From NCBI GenBank assembly GCA_026874595.1, contig CM049308.1, positions 48,307,327-48,371,326 on the forward strand: a stretch of DNA of 64,000 nt, written 5' to 3'. The translations under genes were made by a program, and so were the position numbers. The notes beneath the pieces are model-generated. The model was given only the letters and a program-made list of their open reading frames with translations. It made no database searches and was not told the origin of the DNA. The stretch's first letter is position 1, and each line of letters starts with the position of its first letter. Shown here one piece after another: positions 12,044-24,000 of the stretch. The stretch is from Sipunculus nudus (taxonomy: Eukaryota > Annelida > Sipuncula > Golfingiida > Sipunculidae).

Positions 12044-15000
12044 CTGAAAGTACATATGTCAGATGAATGGTAATGATACAAGGCTAGGTACTGAAAGAAC
12101 ATATGTCAGATGACTGGTAATGATACAAGGCTAGGTATTGAAAGAACATATATCAGATGACTGGTAATGATACAAGGCTAGGTACTGAAAGAACATATGT
12201 CAGATGACAGGTAATGATACAAGGCTAGGTACTGAAAGAACATATGTCAGATGACAGGTAATGATACAAGGCTAGGACTGAAAGGACATATGTCAGATGA
12301 CTGGTAATGATACAAGGCTAGGTACTGAAAGAACATATGTCAGATGACTGGTAATGATATAAAGCTAGGTACTGAAAGAACATATGTCAGATGACAGGTA
12401 ATGATACAAGGCTAGGTACTGAAAGAACATATGTCAGATGACTGGTAATGATACAAGGCTAGGTACTGAAAGAACACATGTCAGATGATTGGTAATCATT
12501 CAAGGCTATGTACTGAAAGAAACAGATATAAGCTTTCATATTGTCACTAGTGAGGAATCAAGTGATAGATACCTTGGGTCTAAAGACTACTATTTTCATG
12601 TATCAAACATGTTTTCCAATCAGCAGTATGTAGCAATATAAACTGAGCTAAGACAGAAATACAACAGATTTGAGAGAAAAACAAACTGATTTAATCCTTT
12701 TTAGTCATATCATATAACTAGGAACCCATGGGTCTCAATGCTCAGCTGAATTTGTTTATAAAGACATATTTATGAGCTTTTTCAAAATGTGGGTCCCTAG
12801 ACCTTGACCCTTGACCTTGTGACCCAAAACTCTGAGAACTTACTCTCCATAAACTAACACCATTTTAATTTTCAAAAGTATCTGTTGAAACGTTAGTCCA
12901 GTGACCTTGACCTCTGATCAGGTAGCCTCAAAATGTTCAGACTTCTTCCACTTTGAGCAGGTAAGTGATATGTGAAGTAAGGTAATTATATGCTTCTAAT
13001 TTATTTAATTTTAGAGACAGAATGTTAAAATTTCAGATTCTAATAACCATTTAGTGTCATTACAGAATGCTTTTATAACAAATGTGGTAAAAAATATTGG
13101 GTGTGAATGAAGGTTAAGTAAAACTATTCCAAGTGTGTTTGTTGCATGGAGGATTTCATCAAGATCCCAGACATTGCCCTGATTTGATTGGCTGGTACAC
13201 GTGTGACATCATGGACTGAATTTTATCAACAACTCAGATCTAGTAATGCATGTTGTTTTCATTCTCTCCTGAAAATTTGGGACTGGCAGTGGCAGAAATA
13301 CTGTGCATTCACTGAGATCTAGAATTTTTAGTCACAGGGGATTTCCCAGTGTGTGACGTCACTGCCTAATTGACAGTGCTCATTGATGTGCCAATAGTTT
13401 TTGAACAAATCACACAACCTCATGTTTTTAGTGGAAAAAAAATATGGAAACAAGGGACCCATGGGTCACGGCGCTCAGCTGTTATTTATGATAAAAAAAT
13501 ATGTTTAAAAAATGAGGCACATGCTTGTTTTGTGTGGAAATAAATATAAGCTTTATTATGAGTTGAGGGTGTTTAGCTTATGTATGATTTTGATAGTATC
13601 TTTGGAGACAGGGAAGAGGATTGATTTCATTTATTTTTATTAACAAATGGAGTGCTTTTGTCACACAGATTTTGACTTGGCCATATAACTTATAAGCAGA
13701 ACATATAATATAAGAGTTTAACTATTTATTAAAAATAATTACAAGTTGTCCCAAATATAATTTTTATTAAAAATAATAAGAGAATCGTATGATTTTTTAA
13801 AATAAAATACAACTGAAATGATTATTAAAAGAATATCAAAGAATATATTCATGAATGCATTCATGAATACATTTTGAAAGTATTTGCACTGGTATTCATA
13901 TACTTTCATTTTTACCTGAATTCCCATTCTTATGCAAGAAATTTTATAATGGAGTACATATTCATATTCGTATTCAAATACATTTGCAAAGTATTCGCAC
14001 CATGTCTGGTATTTATTCAGTTTTCACCGAACAATGATGTTGAGAATCCAGAATATACAAAATTCACACATTTAAATAATGATCATAAGTACCTGGTTTT
14101 AAGGCTTTTATTCATTTTAACAAAAAATAAATGTAATATATTCATTCTGGACTAATTTCACATCAATGTACACACTAGAAACAGCAGGAATCTAGATTAA
14201 AATTATCAACTGCATCTTTGCCTATCATTAATTTCCTTCATATGATCCCTAATGATTGGTAATGAATAATATGATTTATTTTTTTATCATTAAAATTGAA
14301 CTAAAAAATACCATAGGTAACTGCATGGTGTTATTTGGAATACGTGACATTCTATCAATCGATACAAGATTCTTATATCGTCAGTAACTGCAAGTTAATT
14401 TCCTGTTATTATCAACTTACAAATTCCTTTTCTTTTTTTCTTTAATTTGTTATTAAAAACCAATAATAATTTATTAATTTATTGTTTATTGTTATGTTGT
14501 TAGTTAAAACTACTAGATGAGTTGGGTTGGACACCTGGATCAACTGTGGCTGGCCATAAGCTGCCTGGCTGCCCCAGTGTATGCCTCGCCTCAAGCGTGC
14601 ATAATTTGATGAAAGGTCAACAAGGTCAACATATAGGTGACTCAAGAGGGGCTGGGGAGAGCTAAGGTCTGACATGGTCTCATAAAAACATTAATCAAAG
14701 CTACAATTTTTGGCCAATTTCTTTCAGCTTTCTAAACTAAAAAGCTGAAATCCTTATGTGTGCATGATATGAAAATTATATCAACAGTGCTCACACGAAA
14801 CAAACGTGCCTTGGTCAAAGTTTGGCAAAATTTAAGGTACCAATTTTATATTTATACTAATAACTTATAAAATTTGAAAAATTCAGAACTAATTTTGGGT
14901 ATTCAATTGAATCTTGATAATATAATGTTACATCCCTGACAAAAAATCTCTAGCTTCAGCAATCCTCTTGTTAAGGGAGTTAATATATTTCTTGAATTTT

Positions 15001-18000
15001 TACAGAGTGCATTATGTTTGGGCCCATAACTTAAAACAATTACACAATACTGACATCATTTCTGGCATGTGCATAGAGACTGTATAGAAAAATATGTATA
15101 TTATATATGATTAAAGTCAGAACAGTAGTTTTGATATTAGGCAGTCTTGTAGTGTAACAATGGGTTTTTAATGGAAAAATGAAGTTTTTCATTAATATCT
15201 AAGTCCTAGTGACCAAATTCTTGGCATGGTAGGGATTTTGGAGACATCTAATTGTATGCCAAATTTTAGGAACTGAGAGCTGAAGCTGGGGAGCTGAGCT
15301 CTTGCAAACTGCATAACACTAGCTTGAGGTAAACAATATGTTACATGGTGCTTCAAAACTTGAATAAAATATACAGTTTTTGATCAACTGGTTTCAAATT
15401 TTTGGTGTTTACAGACAAAATGCTAACAAAAACATGCTGTGAAAATTAAATTCATAGTACTTACAGGAAAAAAACGTGCCATGGTCAAAGTTGGGCAAAA
15501 TTTAAGGTAACAATTTTTTATTTTTGTTAATATTTCAAAAAATTTAAAAGATTTTGATCTAATTTTTGGTATACAATTTAATTTTGATTAATTAAAGTTA
15601 CATTACTGGAAAAAAGTCCATAGCTTTAACATGTTTTGTGTTAAGTGATCAAATATCTTTCCTGATTTTTTACAAAATGCATTATGTTTGGGCCCATAAC
15701 TTTTTTAAATTATACAATACAGACATAATTTCTGACATGTACATAGGAACTATATAGGGGAATATTCATGGTAAATATGAGGAAAAACAGATGAGTAGTT
15801 TTGATTTTAGGCAGTCCTAAAGTGTGAAAATAGGTTTTTAATTAAAAATTGAGGTTTTTCCTTAATTTCTCAAAGGAACCAAGTCGCAAAGACCCAGTTT
15901 TCGGCTTGGTAGGAGATCTTGGGGGAATCTAACATTATGCCCAATTTTGGATTCCAAGGTCTTATGGTTTCAAAACGTGCCACATCTACGGACGGACAGA
16001 CGGACAGATGGACGGACGACGGACAATGGACCACGACTATAGCTCAGATGACTTATAGTCAGCTGAGCTAAAAAATTTTTTCCTCCAGGGATTGGGCTAA
16101 TTTTATGTAAAATCTATATTAATATTTTTTTTTACATAACAAATTATGTTATATGATTATATAATGAGATTAGGAATACATTTGTTTAACCTGAAAACCT
16201 TTTTTATCAAAATGTTTAGAATAATAACAGATGCTTTCTAAGAGCAAAATCAGAATACAGATATATTTTATTCATGTATTTATTAGCTCAGCTGACTATA
16301 AGTCATCTGAGCTATAGTCGTGGTCCATTGTCTGTCGTCCGTCCGTCTGTCCGTCCGTCTGTCCGTAGATGTAGCACGTTTTGAAACCGTAAGACCTAGG
16401 AATCCAAAATTCAGCATAATGTTAGATGTCCCCAAGATCTCCTAGGAAGCCGAAAACTAGGTCTTTGCAACTTCGTTCCTTTGAGAAATTAAGGAACAAG
16501 TGACCCATGGGTCATGACGCTCAGCTGACTGGGAAGAGATTCGCAAAAGGAAATTTTATCACCAGAATGGTAGTATATACCCATTCAACTGAAGCATCAA
16601 ACAGATTAACCAACAGGCCAAGATTTAGTCTGTATTTATATATCTCAAAAATAGAGAAAAATGTGTAAACTTTTAAAACTAGAATATGGGTAACCGACAT
16701 TCCTACATGTATCTGCCAAAATCAGATAGTGAGGCATGGATTGAGTGGCAAGGGGAAATAGAGTGAGGTATGTTGCATATTAGCATGGATGTCTGCAGCC
16801 TAAATGTGTATGTAGGTTGTGCCACCTACCACAAATCCAGAAATCTGTCCAAGTTGTATACACCTGCAAAATTTTAGGCAGAAAAGTCAAACCACTACAT
16901 GTATATGAGCGATTTTTGCCCATGGCAGACAAACAGACAAACACTGTGCAAAAATCTTTGCAGGTAACCCCTCCAGTTTTGTGTATGATAAAGACCTATG
17001 TGAGATCTAAACACATGCACAATTTTGGCCCAATCGGTCAAATGGTTCCTGAGATATGAGCTTGGATGTGTCCAGCGTTAACTAGAATGTAGGTGGCGCC
17101 ACCTGTCATAAAATCAAGAAAGCTGTCCACGATGTATAAACCTGCAAAATTTTAGGCAGTTATGTCGAACCACTACAGAGAAATGAGTAATTTTAGGCCA
17201 CGGCAGACTAACAGACAGACGCTGTGCAAACATTGTTACATGTGGCGCCACCATTTTTTGTGTATGTTACAGAGCTATCAAAGGGCTACATTTGTATAAA
17301 TTTTATTTCCTGATCGGTCAAACGGTTCCCGAGATATAAGCTTGGATGTCATCAGCATGAATGTGAACGTAGGTGGCGCCACCTGTCATAAAATCAAGAG
17401 AGCTATCCTGGATGTATACACATGACGAATTTCAGGTGAATTAGTCAATTCACTGCAGAGATATGAGTGATTTTAACCCAAGGCAGATGAACAGATGGAC
17501 ACTGTGCAAACATGGTTACAGGTGGCGCCACCATTTTTTGTGTATGTTATAAAGCAATCCAAGGGCTACATTTGTATCAATTTTATTTCCTGATCGGTCA
17601 AACGGTTCCCGAGATATGAGGGTTTATGAGTGGAAACAGACCCACAAATGGACACTGGATAGAGAGGAAAGGTCAGAGGTCAATGCAAATTGGTTAGGCA
17701 CCAGTTCACATGTGACCAGATAATAGGTGTAAGTTTGGGAAAAATCGGTCCATTAGTCTCCGAGGAGCTCTCTGGAAAAGAACGCCGCCACGGCGGGGGA
17801 ACTCGGTCAAAAACATAGTATCTGCAAAACTTCGTTTTGGCGGATACAAAAATACATGTGGCTCCACCAGTCTGCAGAAACTAATAAAAACACTTAATGG
17901 TCAATATCCATGCAAAAAATCATGGTGATCTCTGCATTAGTTGTTCAGATACTTCAGTTTTTGTATCAAATTGTCCATTATTCTGAGGGATACTTCGGAG

Positions 18001-21000
18001 TCCTATAGCTTGAAGGATATGGGTAACAGAGACCTAATTTCAAGTTTCCACAGGCACCTTTCATGGGCCTCCTTGCATGACAAGAATGAAGATTCTAGGT
18101 CCAGTTGTTGCGATTTGTACCCTGTTGACAGATAACCACATCTTTAAAGGTCTCAAAAAAAAAGAAAAAAATTCGTAAAAATTTGAAAAAAATAGAGGTG
18201 GCACACCCAGTCTGCAGAAACTGATGGAACAGCTCATGATCAATATGTATGCCAAAAATCATGACCATCAGTGTTGTAGTTATTGAAATACTGCAGTTTT
18301 TGTATCAAATTTTCCATTATTCATGGGGGGGGGGGGTATTTTGGACCCATACAGCTTAAAGAATATGGGTAACAGAGACCTAATTTCAAGTTTCCATGGA
18401 GACTTTTCATGGGTCTCCCTGTGTGTCAAGAATGAAGATTCTTGGTCCAGTTTTTATGAATTGTGCCCTGTTAACAGATGATCATATCTTTAAAGGTCTC
18501 AAAAATACAGAAAAATTTCGTAAAAAAAACCGAACAAATACAGGTGGTGCGACCAGTCTTCAGAAACTTATGAAACACTCCATGATCAATATCCATGCAA
18601 ACAATTATGGTTATCTCTGCATTAGTTGTTCAGATACTTCAGCTTTTGTATCAAATTTTCCATTATTCTGAGCTGTACTTTGGAGTGCCATAGCTCAAAG
18701 GATATGGGTAACAGAGACCAAATTTCAGGTTTCCATGGAGACTTATCATGGGTCTCCCTGTGTGTCAAGAACGAAGATTTTAGGTCCAGTCGTTACGATT
18801 CGTACCCTGTTGACAGATAACTACATCCTTAAAGGTCTCAAAAATGGAGAAAACAATTCGTGAACATTGAAAAATACAGGTGGCGCCACCAGTCTGCACA
18901 AACTGATGAAACATCTCATGATCAATATGTATGTCGAAAATCATGACCATCAGTGATGTAGTTAATGAGATATTGAAGTTTTTGTATGAAATTTTTGACT
19001 ATTCTGGGGGGTAATTTTGGGCCCCATAGCTCGAAGGATATGGGTAACAGAGACCTAATTTCTGGTTTCCATGGAGACTTTTCATAGGTCTCTCAGTGTG
19101 TCGAAAATGAAGATTCTAGGTCCAGTCGTTACGATTTGTGCCACGCTAACAGATGACAGCATCCTCAAAGGTCTCAAAAATAGAGGAAAAATCGTAAAAA
19201 ATCAAACAGTACAGGTGGCGCCACCAGTCTGCAGGAACTGATCGAACATCTCATGATCAATATGTATGCCAAAAATGAAGACCATCAGTGATGTAGTTAT
19301 TGAGATATTGAAGTTTTTGTATGAAATTTTTTACTATTCTGGGGGGTACTTTGGGGCCCGATAGCTCAAAGGATATGGGTAACAGAGACCTAATTTCTGG
19401 TTTCCAAGGAGATTTTTCATGGACCTCTCAGTGTGTCAAGAATTAAGATTCTAAGTCCAGTATTTATGATTTGTGCCTTGTTAACAGATGTTCACATTTT
19501 TAAAGGTCTCAAAAATAGAGAAAAAAATTCGTAAAAAATCGAAAAATACAGGTGGCGCCACCAGTCTGCAGGAAGTGATGTAACATCTCATGATCAATAT
19601 GTATGCCAAAAATCATGACCATCAGTCAAGTAGTTAATGAGATATTGAAGTTTTTGTATGAAATTTTTTACTTTTCTTGGGGGTACTTTGGGGCCACATA
19701 GCTCGAAGGATATGGGTAACAGAGACCTAATTTCTGTTTTTTCCAAGGAGATTTTTTATGGACCTCTCAGAATCCCAAGTTACAAGGTTCTAGGTCCAGC
19801 GGTTACGATTTGTGCCTGGTTAACGGACGGACAGACGGACAGACGGACAGACGTACGACGGACAAAGAGTGATCGCTATAGCTCAGATGACTTTCAGTCA
19901 GCTGAGCTGAAAACCTCAATTTTTTATTAAAAACCTATTTTCACACTTCAGGACTGCCTAATATCAAAACCACTCATCTGTTTTTCCTCATATTTACCAT
20001 AAATATTCCTCTATATAGTTCCTATGTACATGCCAAAAATTATGTCTGTATTATTCAATTTGAAAAAGTTATGGGCCCAAACATAATGCATTTTGTAAAA
20101 AATCAGGAAAGATATTTGATCACTTAACACAAAACATGTTAAAGATATGGACCTTTTTTCCAGTAATATAACTTAAATTAATCAAAATTAAATTGTATAC
20201 CCAAAATTAGATGAAAATCTTTTGAATTTTTTAAAATATTAATAAAAATAAAAAATTGGTACCTTAAATTTTGCCCAACTTTGACCATGGCACGTTTTTT
20301 TCCTGTAAGTGCTGTGGATTTAATTTTCACAGCATGTTTTTGTTAGCATTTCAACTGTTAACACCAAAAGTTTGAAACCAGTTGATGAAAAACTGTAGAT
20401 TATATTCAAGTTTTCAAGCACTATGTCACATCAAGTTTACATCAAGCTAGTGTTATGCAGCTTGCAAGAGCTCAGCTCCCCAGCTTCAGCTCTCAGTTCC
20501 TTAAATTTGGCATACAGTTAGATGTCTCCAAAATCCCCTACCATGCCAAGAATTTGGTTACTAGGACTTAATACCTTCGAGATATTAATGAAAAACACTT
20601 CATTTTTCCATTAAAAACCCATTGTTACACTTCAAGACTGCCTAATATCAAAACCACTGATCTGACTTTAAACATAAATAATATACATATTTTTTATTCT
20701 CTATGCACATGCCAGAATGATGTCAGTATTGCGTAATTGTTTTAATTTATGGGCCCAAACATAATGCACTTTGTAAAAAATCAAGAAATATATTTACTCC
20801 CTTAACAAGGGGATTGCTGAAGCTAGAGATTTTTTGTCAGGGATGTAACATTATTTAATCAAGATTCAATTAAATACCCAAAATTAGTTCTGAATTTTTC
20901 CAATTTAATAAGTTATTAGTATAAATGTAAAATTAGTAACTTAAATTTTGCCCAACTGACCATGGCACGTTTGTTTCCCGTGAGCACTGTTGATATAATT

Positions 21001-24000
21001 TTCATATCATGCACACATAAGGATTTCAGCTTTTTAGTTTAGAAAGCTGAAAGAAATTGGCCAAAAATTGTAGCTTTTATTAATGTTTTTTATGTAAATC
21101 ATATTATTCATTACTAATCATTAGGGATCATATGAAGGAAATTAATGATAGACAAAGATGCAGTTGATAATATTAATCTAGATTCCTACTGTGTCTAGTG
21201 TGTACATTGATGTGAAATTAGTCCAAAATGAATTTTTTACAGTTATTTTTTAATATAAATAAAAGCCGTAAAACCAGGTACTTATGATAATTATTTAAAT
21301 GTGTGAATTTTGTATATTCTGGATTCTCAACATCATTGTTTGGTGAAAACTGAATAAATACCAGACATGGTGCGAATACTTTGTAATTGTATTTAAATAC
21401 GAATATGATTATGTACTCCATTATAAAATTTCTTGCATAAAGAATGGGAATTCAGGTAAAAATGAAAGTATATGAATACTCGTGCAAATACTTTCAAAAT
21501 GTATTCATGAATGCATTTATGAATATATTCTTTAATATTATTTTAATAATCATTTCAGTTATATTTCTTTTTAAAAAATCATATGATTCTCTTATTATTT
21601 TTAATAAAAATTATATTTGGGACAATATTTATAATTTTTTTTAATAAATAGTTAAACTCTTATATTATTTGTTCTGCTTATAAGTTATATGGCCAAGTCA
21701 AAATCTGTGTGACAATAGTACTCCATTTGTTAATAAAATAAATGAAATCAATCCTCTTCCCTGTCTCAAAAAGGTACTATCAAAATCATACATAAGCTAA
21801 ACAACAACAACTCATAATACAGCTTATATTTATTACCACACAAAACCAGCATGTGCCTCATTTCTAAATAATATTTTTTTATCATATATAACAGCTGAGC
21901 GTCGTGACCCATAGGTCCCTTGTATTACAATTAAGATGGGTATGGGCACCAATTATTCATATTGCCTGTACAGCACTGCTTATATACAAAGAACTCAGTC
22001 TGTTACTGCAATAAATCTACCAGCTTTGTTTACTAAAGTATCTCACAGTCCTTTCATTGTTAAAGGTCCAATAATTAGCCAAAACTCATTTAAGTTAACT
22101 TGAACAAGGACCACCTAAGAAACATTTTTTTGCAGTGTTACAAAATCTGAAACAAAAGTTTCACAGAAGAAGACTACTGCAGCTGTCAGTTTGATATTGG
22201 CTTACTTGGCCACATAACCAACTTCAGCTTTCTACAACTCTACATGTAAGCAATGAACCTAATCTGTTCTTATACAATTGAGAGAACCAAACCCTAGGAT
22301 AGTTTTTTTGTGAAATATTTAACAATTTGGCTTAACAGTTTCATCATAAATATTTTATTGTATTGGCTGCAAGTAGCAAAAATTACATGTTTTTTGCCTA
22401 AAAAAAAACAGTCCATGCAGGTGGTGCCACAAAATCTTCAATTTCAAATATGATTCATGTGACCAACATTTGCATAAAACTTTGTATCCTAGCTCCTGAG
22501 AATCTTATGAGAATCTTATGTTAGTATGCTTACTTTGCCAAAGACTAAATGTAAATTTCTTTAACTCTGCCAAAATTCATCAAACCAAAATCATTTGAAA
22601 AAAATTGAAAGAGCTCATCTCAGGGACTATATCTGTGAATATGGAACAATTTGGACCAATGATTTCAGAGAAGAGGATTTTCAAAGGTTATCTAGCTTTT
22701 TTCCTGTAAAATGTAAATTGATGCAGGTGCTGCCACAGAAAGCTCGATCCCACACCATTTGACATGTGACAGCATAAAATTTTGTGATGCTAGCTCAAGC
22801 TGTTCCTGAGAAATTATGGATTGATATACTGATGACAGATCACCCCCATACAAATAGGTTGATGCAGGTGGCACCAGCAATACCTCAATTCCATAAATGA
22901 CTCATGAGACCAACATTTGCATAAAATTTGGTGATGATAGCTCCTGTCATTTCTGAGATTGTACTTTTAGTATGCTTAATTGGTCAAATGACTAAGTTCA
23001 GCTTCCTGTAACTCAGCAAAAATCACCTAACTGGTTTCAGATATGGAGATTTTTAAAGTTATTTTCAACTTTTCCCCCTGTAACATCTAAAATTTTTGTA
23101 TAAAATTTTTAATTATTATCTTGTAGATTTTTTATTGACCTCCCTGGATGTCCACTTAGATGCATCTAGGGTCAGCAGTTACAATTTTGTGCCTTACAAA
23201 TAGACAGCCAAACTGCTCGACAGCCAACAGACAAAGCCCGATTCCTATACCTCAGTTGACTTTCAGTCAGCTGAGCTAAAAACTAAAATGTGAACTTCTC
23301 TACAGTTTATTTATTGTTTGCAGACAGAATATTCAAGAAGTGACAGAATAAGTGAGTTGCCCACCTGATCTCTGAGGTCTTTGGCCATGCCTGGTGTGAT
23401 GTACTTGTGTTCAAGGTGCCACGCTCGGTCACAGTACATGATGTGTACGCAGTACAGATCACAGAACTAAAAGGAGCAATAGAATAATCACTACACACAA
23501 GGAAGCCAAGGGTCTACCCTCACTCTGCAATATTGTGTATGAAAGTTGTCCCATGAGCCCAAACCATGTTCCCTTTTCAATATTTCATTAGCTGAACTCA
23601 CAAAGCCAAGATATAATATAAATCCAAACAAGTGACCCAGGGGTCATGACGCTCAGCTGACCAGGAAGACATTGACAAAAGTAATTTTATCATCTGAATG
23701 TCAAATTTGAATGAAATACTTTTTCCAAACTTGACCTTTTGTATAAAATCATCCAATATTCATTGGGGTACTATGGAGCTCTGTAGCATGAAGGATATGG
23801 GTAACAGACACCTATTTTCAAGGTTTACAAGATGACTTTTCAGGGGTCTCCCAGCATGTCAAAAAATAAAATTCTAGGTCCAGTTATTATGATTTGTGCC
23901 CTGTTAACAAATCCAAATGTTTATTCTGGGGGGTATTTCAAAGCCGCATAGGATGAAGGATATGGGTAACAGAGATGTAATTTCAGGTGCACAAGGAGAC

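Larger units (their letters stand above)
16283..21922 (+). mobile_element. Helentron-like family A copy, opposite orientation, interrupted
   Basis: This begins TTAGCTCAGCTGACTATAAG and ends in the palindrome with CCTTG at 21922, the reverse of the 13451-16071 copy. The element body is 16283-16496 plus 19911-21922. The block 16497-19910 is a later insertion. Compared with the 13451 copy, the right arm lacks about 370 bp corresponding to roughly 14290-14680. Confidence 0.7.

Noticed and set aside
12044-12530. CRISPR-like regular repeats (also 53216-55022)
   Set aside because: Units are head-to-tail with no unique spacers, and the context is a eukaryotic intron.
13739-21644. Two conserved open frames starting [12 protein letters not shown] (13739-13927 minus and 21444-21644 plus)
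   Set aside because: They are the two arms of an inverted repeat; the third copy at 35826-36365 does not keep the frame, and no codon-level constraint is visible.
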